Shown here piece by piece: positions 19,331-28,213 of a DNA stretch of 57,422 nt. The stretch lies in the NCBI GenBank assembly GCA_028290665.1, contig JAQGJK010000001.1, positions 1 to 57,422 of the forward strand, given 5' to 3'. The position numbers and the translations under genes were made by a program. The notes below the pieces were generated by a model. The model ran no database searches. It was not told the origin of the DNA and saw nothing but the letters and a program-made list of their open reading frames with translations. This DNA is from Devosia sp. (GTDB lineage: Bacteria; Pseudomonadota; Alphaproteobacteria; Rhizobiales; Devosiaceae). Numbering within the stretch: position 1 is the stretch's first letter; the number at the start of each line of letters is the position of its first letter.

Positions 19331-20262
19331 AGCGCTTCGAAATTGTCTCGATCGGTGAACTGAACCCGGACCTGATCCTCAGCGGGATCCGGGCTGCAGG
19401 ACCGGTGCTGGGGACCGAGCAGGAAATCACCGGCTATCGGCTGACGCTCGGCAGTTCGACTGCCATCGCCACCGTGCTGATGCAGCGGCTCGGGCTGCGG
19501 ACCGCGATGATTGCCCGGGTCGGTGATGACGATTACGGGCGTTTCTGCCGCCAGACGCTGACCCGCGAGAATGTCGATATCGGCGGGGTGATCGTCGATC
19601 CGGAGGTTGCGACCGGGGTGACAATTTCACTGGCATATCCGAGCGACCGGCTGCTGCTGACCCACTACGGCGCCATGGCTGCCGTGACGGCTGCCGACCT
19701 CGACTGGGATTTGATTGCTGCGGCACGTCACCTGCATCTCGGCTCGTTTTTCATCCAGCGCGGCCTGCGTGGCGAGCTGCACGCGGTTTTCCGCCGGGCG
19801 CGGGCACTTGGGCTGACCACCTCGCTCGACACCGGCTGGGACCCGGACGAGCGCTGGTTGTCGAACGATCTGCGCGCCGTGCTGGCCGAAACGACGGTGT
19901 TCTTGCCCAATGAAACCGAGCTTGCGCACATCACCGGCACGGACGATGTCGAGGCCGGGCTCGCCGCGGCGATGGCGCTGGGCGTCGGCGAGGTGCTGTT
20001 GAAGCGCGGTGCCGCGGGCTCGGTCTATCTCGGGCCGGAGGGCCGCTTCGAGCAGCCGGGTTTTCCCATCGTTCCGGTCGACACCACGGGGGCAGGGGAT
20101 GCTTTCAATGCCGGCTATCTGACTGGTCGATTCGAGGGCTTGCCCGTTCCCGAGCGCCTGCGACTCGGCAATGCCTGTGGCGCCATCATCGCCACGGCCA
20201 TCGGCGGCACCGGCGGGCTCGTCGATCGCGCCGAAGCGGATGCGGTGATCAGGCGCGGATAA
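19327..20262 (+). CDS. PfkB-family carbohydrate kinase
   Basis: 311-residue ribokinase-fold sugar kinase, probably phosphorylating a tagatose- or fructose-type sugar or sugar phosphate. The C-terminal signature DTTGAGDAFNAGY supplies the catalytic Asp and anion hole; GSSTAIATVLMQRLGL with RVGDDDYG is the N-terminal sugar-binding signature. It starts with GTG overlapping the SIS stop codon (GTGA). Its 3' end overlaps the convergent DeoR gene by 14 bases. Confidence 0.87.
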   Translation: MKRFEIVSIGELNPDLILSGIRAAGPVLGTEQEITGYRLTLGSSTAIATVLMQRLGLRTAMIARVGDDDYGRFCRQTLTRENVDIGGVIVDPEVATGVTISLAYPSDRLLLTHYGAMAAVTAADLDWDLIAAARHLHLGSFFIQRGLRGELHAVFRRARALGLTTSLDTGWDPDERWLSNDLRAVLAETTVFLPNETELAHITGTDDVEAGLAAAMALGVGEVLLKRGAAGSVYLGPEGRFEQPGFPIVPVDTTGAGDAFNAGYLTGRFEGLPVPERLRLGNACGAIIATAIGGTGGLVDRAEADAVIRRG

Positions 20263-21004
20263 TCGTCATTCCGGCGGTTTCGAGGGTAGCTGCCCACTCT
20301 TTGGACAGTGCGCCGTCGGTGATCAGAGTTTGCCCCGCGGTAATGCCGCTGACGATAGCAGGCCGGATCTGGCCGATCTTGCTGTGGTCGGCCAGAACCC
20401 AGATTTCCCGGGCCCGGGCGAGCATCACCCGGTTCACATAGGCCTCGGCGCTGTCATAGGTGGTGAGGCCGCCGACGGGATGCAGGCCGTCGATGCCGAT
20501 GATGGCGATGTCGAGGTTGATATCGTTGAGGGTCCGCTCGGCGACATGCCCGACAGTTTCGGCCGTCCGCGAGCGCAGAACGCCGCCGGTGAGCAGCACA
20601 TCGATATCCGGCGCATCGCGAAGTTCCAGCGCCACGTTGATCGCGGTGGTGGTTACATGCAGCTTTTGGCGCTTGATGGCACCGACCAACTGCATCACCG
20701 TGGTGCCGCCACCGAGTCCGATGGAGAGGTTGGGTTTCAGCATTGCCGCCGCGGTCGCGCCGATGCGGCGCTTTTCGGGCAGGAACGCCATCACCTTGGC
20801 ATCGTACGGCAATTCCTCGTTGCCGCTGCGCAGCGTCGCGCCGCCATGCGTTCGCAACACCGTGCCGGAGTCGTCGAGTTCCGAGATGTCGCGACGGATG
20901 GTGGCGGTCGAGGCGTCGAGCAGATCGGCGAGTTCCTGCACGCTGATGGCGCCGCGCTTGGCGATTTCCGCCAGGATGCGATCGTGCCGAACTGCCTTGA
21001 TCAC
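20249..21004 (-). CDS. DeoR-family transcriptional regulator
   Basis: 251-residue repressor-type regulator. The N-terminal winged helix (about 5-57) contains RHDRILAEIAKRG, VQELADLLDASTATIRRDI and LDDSGTVLRTHGGA, the DeoR signature. The C-terminal DeoRC sensor domain has GLGGGTTVMQLVGAI and LTGGVLRSRTAETVGH, the usual phosphosugar-binding loops. It lies between the kinase and GH4 genes and is divergent from the latter. Repeated motifs at 15856, 17205, 21081 and 28214-28270 are its likely operators, including one upstream of its own gene. The inducer is probably a phosphorylated intermediate of the pathway. Confidence 0.9.
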   Translation of the reverse strand: MIKAVRHDRILAEIAKRGAISVQELADLLDASTATIRRDISELDDSGTVLRTHGGATLRSGNEELPYDAKVMAFLPEKRRIGATAAAMLKPNLSIGLGGGTTVMQLVGAIKRQKLHVTTTAINVALELRDAPDIDVLLTGGVLRSRTAETVGHVAERTLNDINLDIAIIGIDGLHPVGGLTTYDSAEAYVNRVMLARAREIWVLADHSKIGQIRPAIVSGITAGQTLITDGALSKEWAATLETAGMTIIRA

Positions 21005-21080
21005 CGTGACGCCCCCGGGGTTCGCCGCTGTGTAGCCAAATCAGCAGCCGATGCGCAAGGAAGTGCACGAGTTTGACGTC

Positions 21081-21097
21081 GAAACGAGCAAAATCAA
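21081..21097 (-). promoter_or_regulatory. Candidate DeoR operator, copy 3
   Basis: GAAACGAGCAAAATCAA on the plus strand. Read on the minus strand it is TTGATTTTG directly joined to CTCGTTTC, so both locus words are present together. It lies between the divergent DeoR and GH4 genes, 77 and 95 bases from their start codons, and could control both. Confidence 0.5.
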
Positions 21098-21191
21098 TCA
21101 TCCGGTTGTAGTTTTTTTCGCATTTGACTAGGCTGGTTGCCGAGGCAAAGCGTTGTCGCGCTGCCTGTCGCATCGATCCGGAAGGCCAGTC

Positions 21192-22562
21192 ATGTCGCGT
21201 CGCAAAGTCGTTCTCATCGGGGCCGGGAGCACGGTGTTCACCCAGCGGCTGGTCGCCGATATCATTCTCGCGGGCGAGGCTGACAAATGGGAACTGGCGC
21301 TGGTCGATATCGATGCCAAGACCTTGGATGCAGTCAGTAAACTGGTCGGCAAGATGCTGGTGGCCAAGGGCGCCGACATCCCCGTGACGGCGACGACCGA
21401 ACGGCGCGACGTGCTGAAGGGGGCCGATTTCGTCATCACCACGATTGCCGTTGGCGGACGGAAGGGGTGGCAACTCGATATCGAAGTGCCGCGCCGGCAC
21501 GGGATTTTCCAGCCGGTCGGCGATACCGCGATGCCAGGTGGTATTTCCCGCGCGATGCGGATGATTCCGCCGATGATCGCTATCGCGCGTGACATCACCG
21601 AGCTGTGCCCGGACGCGCATTTCTTCAATTATTCCAACCCGATGACGGCGATTTGTCGCGCCATCCGTAAGGAGACAGCAGTGCCCGTGGTAGGGCTTTG
21701 TCACGGCGTCCATCATGTCGAGGGGCAGATCGAAAAGTTCCTCGGCGTCGAGGCGGGGTCGATTTCGTCCTATGGCGTCGGGCTGAACCACCTGACCTTC
21801 CTGACCCGCATTCGGTATCGCGGGGCGGATGCCGTGCCGATGCTGCAGGCGAAGCTAAAGGAGCAGCGGGGGACGCTGGAGGCCGAGCTGAAAGACCACG
21901 AGGAGTACCCCAACATCGTCACCGGGCGGGCGCCGCGTTACTCGGACGATCCGCTGTCGTGGGGACTGTTCGAGCGCTATTCGGTGTTCCCGGTGGCGAT
22001 GGACCGGCACGTGGTGGAATTTTTTCCGGAGCGGTTTCCGGGGGGTGCTTATTGCGGCAAGGTGCTGGGAAAAGATGCCTTTTCGATCGATGGCCGGATT
22101 GCCCTCGGCGATACCTGGTACGACGAGATGGTGGCGATCGCCACTTCGCCCGATCCGCTGCCCAAGGCCTATTACGAGAACGTGCCGGGGGAGAGCGAGC
22201 AACTGCTGGAAATCATGCATTCGCTGTTGAACGACGAGCGCAAGGTGTTTTCGGTGAACCTGCCCAACCGCGGCGCCGCCCCGTGGCTGCCACGGGATGC
22301 CGTGCTCGAAGTCAATGGCGCGGCCGTGGCCGGCGGGTTCCAGGCGCTGGTGGCTGACGAATTGCCTCCCGCACTGGTGGCGAAACTCGGGGCAAAACTC
22401 GCTGCCATCGAGATAACGGTCGATGCGGCGCTGAGCGGGGACCGCGAGCTGTTCATCGAGGCGCTGCTGGCCGATGGGTCGGTCAGCGACCCCGACCAGG
22501 CGCGGGCGCTGATGGAAGATCTGATCGCAGCGCACCGCGAACACCTGCCGCAATTCGCCTGA
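21192..22562 (+). CDS. Glycoside hydrolase family 4 (NAD- and metal-dependent glycosidase)
   Basis: 456 residues. GH4 enzymes cleave glycosides by NAD-assisted oxidation, elimination and reduction, with a divalent metal. The dinucleotide motif is VVLIGAGSTVFTQ (5-17), DID follows beta-2, and the metal ligands Cys170 (GLCHG) and His200 (GLNHLTF) match the usual Cys and His. NYSNPM is the family signature. GlyCys-His-Gly rather than CNVP-type residues around the Cys suggests the alpha-glucosidase/galactosidase/glucuronidase side of the family. The start is set by alignment with the Rossmann motif and GAAGG upstream; a longer frame is unsupported. It is divergent from deoR and may release the sugar that the locus consumes. 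Confidence 0.88.
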   Translation: MSRRKVVLIGAGSTVFTQRLVADIILAGEADKWELALVDIDAKTLDAVSKLVGKMLVAKGADIPVTATTERRDVLKGADFVITTIAVGGRKGWQLDIEVPRRHGIFQPVGDTAMPGGISRAMRMIPPMIAIARDITELCPDAHFFNYSNPMTAICRAIRKETAVPVVGLCHGVHHVEGQIEKFLGVEAGSISSYGVGLNHLTFLTRIRYRGADAVPMLQAKLKEQRGTLEAELKDHEEYPNIVTGRAPRYSDDPLSWGLFERYSVFPVAMDRHVVEFFPERFPGGAYCGKVLGKDAFSIDGRIALGDTWYDEMVAIATSPDPLPKAYYENVPGESEQLLEIMHSLLNDERKVFSVNLPNRGAAPWLPRDAVLEVNGAAVAGGFQALVADELPPALVAKLGAKLAAIEITVDAALSGDRELFIEALLADGSVSDPDQARALMEDLIAAHREHLPQFA

Positions 22563-22576
22563 ATCGGAGCCGAGCC

Positions 22577-23239
22577 ATGCGACTGCTTGAGGCGAACTTT
22601 TCGCGCCGGATCGACCTGCCGGGTGTCGGCCCGGCGCCACGGCCGGTCGACATCGATCAATCGGTCACCGGGTTTGTGGATCTGGTGTCGCTGCGCATCT
22701 ATTCGTTTGCCGTGGGGGCGCCGATCGATGGCGAGGCCGAGGGCGACGAGGTGGCGATCATCGTGCTGACCGGGAGTTGCATGATCGCAGTTACCGGAGC
22801 GAGCGCGGCGACTTTTACGCTCGGCGATGGCGCCGGGCCGCGTGCCATCTACCTGCCGCCCGAGCACCATTACCGGCTGACGCCGTTGACACCGGTCGAT
22901 GTCGCCTATTGCCGGGCGCGTGGGCGGGACGCCCGGTTGCCGCGAGCTTTCGATGCCGTCGAGGGCACGGGGGAGCTGCTCGAGGACGCGGGATATTTCG
23001 AGAAGCTGGAATTTTCGCTTCGCCATGCCGGCCCCGAGGAGCAAGTGCGCGTCGCGACGGCGGCGGGCGATGCGGGTGAGCGGCTGGTGCATGTGCAGTC
23101 CTCGGCCATGGCAGTAATTGCCGCCGGACGGATAAAGGGCACACTTGGCCGGTGGGGCAGTGCGGCGCTTGAGCGGGGCGAGGCGGCGGAGATCATTGCC
23201 GGCGACGACTCGCTGGTCCTGATCGTCGCGACGCGCTAG
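22577..23239 (+). CDS. IolB/KduI-like cupin, predicted sugar-acid isomerase
   Basis: 220-residue beta-rich protein with the double-cupin outline of 5-deoxy-glucuronate isomerase (IolB): an EVAIIVLTGSCMIAV segment, a decorated loop with RAIYLPPEHHYRLTP and a second half ending in SLVLIVATR. Metal-binding His residues are reduced to the HH of PPEHHYR. The family assignment is moderate. The gene starts 14 bases after the GH4 stop with GGAG in front, so the two are co-transcribed, and it overlaps the convergent deacetylase-like gene by four bases. Confidence 0.55.
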   Translation: MRLLEANFSRRIDLPGVGPAPRPVDIDQSVTGFVDLVSLRIYSFAVGAPIDGEAEGDEVAIIVLTGSCMIAVTGASAATFTLGDGAGPRAIYLPPEHHYRLTPLTPVDVAYCRARGRDARLPRAFDAVEGTGELLEDAGYFEKLEFSLRHAGPEEQVRVATAAGDAGERLVHVQSSAMAVIAAGRIKGTLGRWGSAALERGEAAEIIAGDDSLVLIVATR

Positions 23240-23931
23240 GGCCGTTCGCCGCGCAGGCGCTGGAGCCGATAGTTGGAGAACAGGAACTCGTAGCCGGCAC
23301 GGTCGACGTGGCGGTCGGCCAGTGGGTTTTCACCATAGGCGCCGCCGAACAACCAGGCGAAGCTGCGCACGGGGTGACCAAGTTCGCGGATGAAATCGGT
23401 TTGTGACCCGACTATCTCGGCGTCGAGCGCCGCGGGGTTGTCGAGCGAAACGCGGGTGTGATTGCGGGTGTGGCTGCCCACCACGTGATGCCGATCGAGT
23501 TCGCGGCATTCGTCCCAGCTGAGGGCATAGCGGCCATCGGTGTATTCGCCGGGAATGGTGCGGAGTGTCCGAGTAGCGCCGAAAGCCAGTTGTTCGGCGG
23601 GCGGGCAGGCGACGTAACCCGAGGCGACGAGGAACCAGCCGACGAGGCCGTGCCGTTCGAGCAGCGGACGGATGACGTCGAAATTGTTGCGGTAGCCATT
23701 GTAGAAGGCGAGGACGATGCCGGGTTTGGCTTGCGGCCAGCGCCCGGTGGCGAGGAATATCGCGAGGTCATCCTCGGTGGTCGGGGCGAAGTGCTCGGCG
23801 ATGATCGCGAATTGCCGATCGTATTCGGCTGCTTTGTAGGCCGGCGTGTTGTGGAAATTAAGCGCCGTGACCGTCGGCGCGCTGCTGAGCAGCCCGGCGA
23901 TGCCGGCGGCAAAATCGATGGCGGCCGGCAT
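23236..23931 (-). CDS. Polysaccharide deacetylase-fold protein with degenerate catalytic motif (paralogue 2)
   Basis: 231 residues with the overall order of a NodB-type deacetylase. The usual TFDDGYRDN is here AFYNGYRNN (about 75-83), so both motif-1 aspartates, one metal ligand and one catalytic base, are replaced by Tyr and Asn. The HxxxH metal motif is kept as SHTRNH (H144, H148), and the motif-3 region reads FAWLFGGAYG. The start at 23931 overlaps the stop of the upstream paralogue by ATGA. Standard deacetylase activity is doubtful. It could be a binding protein, part of a heterodimer with its neighbour, or an enzyme with altered chemistry. Confidence 0.7.
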   Translation of the reverse strand: MPAAIDFAAGIAGLLSSAPTVTALNFHNTPAYKAAEYDRQFAIIAEHFAPTTEDDLAIFLATGRWPQAKPGIVLAFYNGYRNNFDVIRPLLERHGLVGWFLVASGYVACPPAEQLAFGATRTLRTIPGEYTDGRYALSWDECRELDRHHVVGSHTRNHTRVSLDNPAALDAEIVGSQTDFIRELGHPVRSFAWLFGGAYGENPLADRHVDRAGYEFLFSNYRLQRLRGERP

Positions 23932-24644
23932 CACTGCAGCTTCTGGATCTTGGTGTTGGAGTAGAGGTATTTGTAGCCCTGCTGGCGCAGCAGCTCGTCG
24001 GACCGGGGATTGACGCCGGTCTGCGTGCCATAGAGCCAGGCAAACACTTCGGGCCTGCGACCGATGCCGGCGACGAACTCGGCGGTCGAGGTGACGATTT
24101 CGTCCTGCAGCAATGCTTCGGTGCTGTCGGGGGTGATGAAATTGTGGGTGCGCGAGTGGCAGGCGAAGACGTGCTTGTCGGCGATGGCGCGGGCTTCGTC
24201 CCAGCTCAGCGTCATGCGCTCGCCCGAGTATTCCTCGGTTTTCGCGGGCCACAGATGGTGCGACGCGGCGAACGGGCGCTGCTCGGCGACTGGCAGGCCG
24301 GGGAAGATCGAGGGGATGAAATACCAGCCGATGAAGCCGAATTCCTCGAGGATGGGCAGCATCACGTCGATGCCGTCGCGGAAGCCTTCGAACACGACGG
24401 GGATCAGGCCCGGCTTGGGCTTGGTCCAGTTGCCGGCAAAGAAATCGTCGAGGTCGGTCAGCGACATCGGTTCGTAATAGCGGGCGCAGGCTTCGAGCTG
24501 GCGGCGGTATTCATCGCGCCGATAGCTGGGCGTGGCGTGGAAATTGATCACCTGGACGTGCCGGCCACCGGCGAGGCCACCGCGCCAGAACTCGACGGTT
24601 TCCTTGACCGATTCCGGCAGCAGTTTCGGGTTTTCGTCAGACAT
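23931..24644 (-). CDS. Polysaccharide deacetylase-fold protein with degenerate catalytic motif (paralogue 1)
   Basis: 237 residues, clearly related to the next gene: shared segments include NFHxTPxY near residue 34, LSWDE near 147, HSRTH/HTRNH, and FAWLYG. Motif 1 is VFEGFRD (84-90), where TFDDGYRD has shrunk and both aspartates are lost, leaving one Glu. The HxxxH pair is kept (H163, H167). No signal peptide is seen, so the protein is cytoplasmic, unlike most polysaccharide deacetylases. It overlaps its paralogue by one base and the upstream 108-residue gene by eight, which suggests that the three products act together. Confidence 0.7.
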   Translation of the reverse strand: MSDENPKLLPESVKETVEFWRGGLAGGRHVQVINFHATPSYRRDEYRRQLEACARYYEPMSLTDLDDFFAGNWTKPKPGLIPVVFEGFRDGIDVMLPILEEFGFIGWYFIPSIFPGLPVAEQRPFAASHHLWPAKTEEYSGERMTLSWDEARAIADKHVFACHSRTHNFITPDSTEALLQDEIVTSTAEFVAGIGRRPEVFAWLYGTQTGVNPRSDELLRQQGYKYLYSNTKIQKLQ

Positions 24645-24963
24645 AGGTCGGCTCGTCGGTCAAGCGGCTGAACTCCGATGCGGCGAGGGCGAGAATGTAG
24701 CGATCGGCAACCACCTCGATGGCGCGCGAGATATCGACGGCATCGAGTTCGGGCTTCCGCGCGACGATGGCCGCCCAAACCTGGTCGAACGCTGCGCCAA
24801 GCAGCGCCGAACGGTGCGGACTGACTGGCGGCACCGACGCTGCGGCGCCGGGCGACAGATCCTCGGCGATGAGGAACATCGGCACGCCGATCTCGGCATA
24901 GTCGCGCGAAGTCAGCCGTTCGATATCGGCGAATACTTCATCGATGAAAGCATCGGACAGCAT
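24637..24963 (-). CDS. Conserved-looking small protein of unknown function
   Basis: 108 residues, acidic and predicted largely helical, with no signal peptide, membrane segment or cysteine. No family was recognised. It lies between the permease and the two deacetylase-like genes, overlapping the first of these by eight bases, and has codon use like its neighbours, so it is likely a real gene of the operon. It may be a small partner of the deacetylase-like pair; this is inferred only from position. Confidence 0.65.
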   Translation of the reverse strand: MLSDAFIDEVFADIERLTSRDYAEIGVPMFLIAEDLSPGAAASVPPVSPHRSALLGAAFDQVWAAIVARKPELDAVDISRAIEVVADRYILALAASEFSRLTDEPTYV

Positions 24964-24991
24964 GTGGGTTCTGGACTCCGGAGGACGGGGC

Positions 24992-25900
24992 TCAGCCCTT
25001 GACGCCGCCGGCGGTGAGGCCGCGGACGTAAAAGCGCTGGAGGAAGAGGAATGCGATCATCACCGGCAGGATCGACAGGAAAATCGCCGCCTGCTGCACG
25101 CTCATTTTTGCCTCTTCGACGTAGGCGCCGCGCAGCAGGTAGATGCCGACCGGCACGGTTTGCAGGTTGGGGGCGGTGCGGGTGACGGTCATGGTCCAGA
25201 TCACTTCGTTCCACTGATAAACGAAGACGAAGATGGCCAGGGTCGCGAGGCCCGGGGTGACCAGCGGCAGCACGATGGTGAAAAAGATGCGGAACTCGCC
25301 GGCCCCGTCCATGCGCGCCGCATCGAGCAATTCGCTCGGCACCGCCATCATGAACTGCCGCATCAGAAACACACCATGCCAGCTGACGGCGAAGGGGAGT
25401 ATGATGGCAAGGTAGGAATTCAGCAGCCCCATGCCGCCCTTGCCGAAGATGTCGTTGCCCCCGACCAGCGGGAAATAGCGGAGGATGAAGAACATCGGGA
25501 TGATGAACAGGAAAAACGGGAACATCTGCGCGCCGAGCACGAAACGGAACGCCGTCATCCGACCGAAGAACTCGAACTTGGCGAGCGCATAGCCCGCCAT
25601 GGCGCTGCTGGTGACTTGCAGGACCGTCACCGAAAGCGTGGTGATAAGGCTGTTGATGCCCCATTGCAGCATCGGCATTTCCCGGAACACCTGGGCGAAA
25701 TTGTCCCATTGCGGGGTCTGCGGAAAATACACCGGCGGCCGGGCGAGGCGTTCGGGAACGGTGCGGAGTGCGCCAAAGAACATGTCGAGGAACGGGGCGA
25801 CCATGACGATCGCGCCGATGGTCAGCAGCGTATATTTGAGGACCGTAAGGGCTCGCGAGCCAAGGGTCCTGGACCGTACGATCCCGCCTGCATCGGCCAT
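24992..25900 (-). CDS. Carbohydrate ABC transporter permease, MalG type
   Basis: 302 residues, about six membrane helices, second membrane subunit of a CUT1 sugar importer. The ATPase-docking EAA loop reads DAARMDGAGEFRIFFTIVLP, and the protein ends with FLQRFYVRGLTAGGVKG, the typical MalG-type C-terminus. It follows the MalF-type gene by ten bases. No ATPase gene belongs to this operon, so a shared MsmK/UgpC-like ATPase must be used. Confidence 0.92.
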   Translation of the reverse strand: MADAGGIVRSRTLGSRALTVLKYTLLTIGAIVMVAPFLDMFFGALRTVPERLARPPVYFPQTPQWDNFAQVFREMPMLQWGINSLITTLSVTVLQVTSSAMAGYALAKFEFFGRMTAFRFVLGAQMFPFFLFIIPMFFILRYFPLVGGNDIFGKGGMGLLNSYLAIILPFAVSWHGVFLMRQFMMAVPSELLDAARMDGAGEFRIFFTIVLPLVTPGLATLAIFVFVYQWNEVIWTMTVTRTAPNLQTVPVGIYLLRGAYVEEAKMSVQQAAIFLSILPVMIAFLFLQRFYVRGLTAGGVKG

Positions 25901-25910
25901 CGGCGTGCCC

Positions 25911-26792
25911 CTAATTGTGCGCTTCGACCCCGCCGCGCCGGAACAGGCGCAGCTGGATCAGGGTGACGATGAAGATCAGGGCAAAGAGGATGTAGGCCGC
26001 CGCCGAGGCGCGTCCGAGCCGCAGATCGGAAAACGCCATGTTGTACATGTAAAGCGAGGTAACGTTGGTCGACCCGGCCGGTCCGCCTTCAGTCAGTACC
26101 ATCATCAGCGCGAAATAACTGATGCCGGTGATGAAATTGGTGATCAGAAGGAACAGGATCGTCGGCTTCAGCAACGGCAGCGTGATGTCCCAGAAGATGT
26201 TGCCACTATGGGCGCCATCGATCCGCGCGGCCTCGTAATAGGTGTCGTCGATCGATTGCAGGCCAGCGGAGACCAGCAGCATGTTGTGCCCGAGCTGCAT
26301 CCAGACGAACACCATGATGACCGAAAACATCGACAGCGACGGGTTGGTCAGCCAGCCGGGGCCGGGCAGCCCAACCAGCGCCAGTCCCCGGTTGAGCATG
26401 CCATAGGCATCGTTGAGCACAAATTTCCAGATGAAGGCGACTGCGACGATGTTGGTGATCATCGGCAGCCAGTAGATCGACCGCCACACCGTCTGAAACC
26501 GGCTTTGCGAGAAGGAATAGGCGACGACCAGCGCCAGCGGGATGCCGATGGCAATGGTGCCGCCGGCGAACACGAAGGTATTGACCAGCGTCCGGTAGAA
26601 CTGCGGGTCTTTGCTGAGCAGGTAAACGTAGTTGGTGAACCCGTAGAACTCGGGCGGGCTCAGCGAATCCCACTTATGGAAGCTGATGTAGAGCGAGAAA
26701 CCGACGGGCAGGAAAAAGAAGACGATGGCGAAGACCAGCACCGGCGCCATGAACAGCAGCGGCGTGATGGTGCGCGTGTTCAGCCATCGCAT
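25911..26792 (-). CDS. Carbohydrate ABC transporter permease, MalF type
   Basis: 293 residues starting MRWLNTRTITPLLFMAPVL, first membrane subunit of the CUT1 importer. The EAA loop reads EAARIDGAHSGNIFWDITLP. A frame open to 26897 adds a basic, low-complexity extension that would overlap the SBP gene, so the internal ATG preceded by GAGGGGG is preferred. The gap to the SBP gene holds a perfect GC-rich hairpin. Confidence 0.9.
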   Translation of the reverse strand: MRWLNTRTITPLLFMAPVLVFAIVFFFLPVGFSLYISFHKWDSLSPPEFYGFTNYVYLLSKDPQFYRTLVNTFVFAGGTIAIGIPLALVVAYSFSQSRFQTVWRSIYWLPMITNIVAVAFIWKFVLNDAYGMLNRGLALVGLPGPGWLTNPSLSMFSVIMVFVWMQLGHNMLLVSAGLQSIDDTYYEAARIDGAHSGNIFWDITLPLLKPTILFLLITNFITGISYFALMMVLTEGGPAGSTNVTSLYMYNMAFSDLRLGRASAAAYILFALIFIVTLIQLRLFRRGGVEAHN

Positions 26793-26826
26793 CGGTACGT
26801 GTGCCCCCTCATGGCCGGTGGTCGAA

Positions 26827-26847
26827 CGGGGCGGCCGGGCCGCCCCG
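26827..26847 (-). promoter_or_regulatory. Intercistronic hairpin between SBP and MalF-type permease
   Basis: CGGGGCGGCC (26827-26836) and GGCCGCCCCG (26838-26847) are perfect inverted repeats around a single base, forming a very stable stem just after the SBP stop codon at 26866. There is no T-run, so mRNA stabilisation or partial attenuation is more likely than full termination. Confidence 0.6.
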
Positions 26848-26865
26848 CTTGATCGCAATGGTAGA

Positions 26866-28143
26866 CTACTCTTCGAGGACCGCCTGGATTTCGGCATCGG
26901 CCGCAGTCAGCGCATCGGTCGGGGTCAGCGTGCCGGCCCAGGCCTGCTCGATATAGGTGCGGAGGATGCGCTCGATCTGCGCTTCCTGCAAATTGTTGGG
27001 CTGGGTCAGCGCCAGGCCCGATGCCACCGCTTCGACGTAGGGCGTGCTGAACGCATCGGTCAGCGAGTCGCCCATCGCCGCGGTATCGGCGGTGGAGCCG
27101 GTGAGAGCTCCCATGCCGTTCAGCATTGCGCCGGTGCAGGACAGGGTGCCGTCAGCGGCCGGAGTGTTGAGCCACTTCAGCAGTTCCCAGGCCTCAGGCT
27201 GGACGTCGCTGGTCGAGTCGACGGCCCAGAGGAAGGAATACAGCATGGTGCCGCCGGGAGTGCCGGCGTCATGCGGGATCGGCGCGACCCCGACGGTGTT
27301 ATCAAAATCGTCGGTGATGGCAGCCTTGAGACCGCCCTCCTGCCAATTGGCCATGATCGCCATGGCGCTGCCGCCGGCGACGAACTGCCCGACTTCGTTG
27401 CCGACCGAAGTGATGCCCTTCTGGTACAGCTCGACCATGTCGGTCAGCACCTTGATCGCTGTCGGCGAAGTCAGATTGGTCGCAGTATAGTCGGCGTTGA
27501 ACGGCGGCGTACCGTTGGCATACATCAGCGCGTAGAACGGATGCACGGCATTGGCGACGGTCGGGCCGAAGGCGAAACCGGCGGTGGTGATGACGCCCTG
27601 ATCGTTCTTTTTGACGACGGCGGCACCCATTTCCTCAAGCTCGGCCCAGGTCGCCGGCGGATGATCAAAGCCCGCTTCGGCGAGGATCTTCTTGTTGTAG
27701 ACCAGCTGATAGACACTGAGTTCGGTCGGGATGCCATAGACCTGGCCGCCGATGGTGGCGGCGCCGACGGTACCCTCAGCGTAGTTGGCCTTGATCCAGT
27801 CGGTGATATCGGCCGGCGGCACTGCAAGCGCCTGCGCCTTGACCAGCTGCGGCGCCCAGATCGAGTAGATGTTATAAATATCGGGCGAGGTGCCGCCGAC
27901 GCGCGAAGTCACGATCGTCTGCAGGAAATCGGCGTACGATACTTGCTGGCTTTCGATCTTGATGCCTGGATGGCTGGCTTCGTACTCGGTGTAGCAGGCC
28001 AGGATTGGCTCGATGTTTTCCTGGTTATAATGCGTCGCGATGGTAATGGTCTTGGTGTCCTGCGCGATGGCGGGCACGGCCAATGCCGCACTGAGCGCCA
28101 CCGCGGAAATGCTGTGAAGCAGGACTTTTGAGTTCAGCGACAT
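26866..28143 (-). CDS. Sugar ABC transporter substrate-binding protein (SBP family 1)
   Basis: 425-residue periplasmic sugar receptor. The signal peptide begins MSLNSKVLLHSIS and is probably cut at AIA-QD near residue 27. The mature protein has the MalE-like pattern, with ITIATHYNQENIEPIL, FLQTIVTSRVGGTSPDIYNIY and AEAGFDHPPATWAELEE. The start at 28143 has AGAGAGG upstream; the longer frame to 28182 is unsupported. It is the first gene of the transport operon and carries candidate DeoR sites 71-127 bases upstream, tying the importer to the sugar locus. Confidence 0.92.
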   Translation of the reverse strand: MSLNSKVLLHSISAVALSAALAVPAIAQDTKTITIATHYNQENIEPILACYTEYEASHPGIKIESQQVSYADFLQTIVTSRVGGTSPDIYNIYSIWAPQLVKAQALAVPPADITDWIKANYAEGTVGAATIGGQVYGIPTELSVYQLVYNKKILAEAGFDHPPATWAELEEMGAAVVKKNDQGVITTAGFAFGPTVANAVHPFYALMYANGTPPFNADYTATNLTSPTAIKVLTDMVELYQKGITSVGNEVGQFVAGGSAMAIMANWQEGGLKAAITDDFDNTVGVAPIPHDAGTPGGTMLYSFLWAVDSTSDVQPEAWELLKWLNTPAADGTLSCTGAMLNGMGALTGSTADTAAMGDSLTDAFSTPYVEAVASGLALTQPNNLQEAQIERILRTYIEQAWAGTLTPTDALTAADAEIQAVLEE

Positions 28144-28213
28144 GCGGGGTTCCTCTCTGTTGAACGCGCGCCAGCTGCCCATTTTTCCCCGGGAAACGGT
28201 CGCTCTCGTCCTG

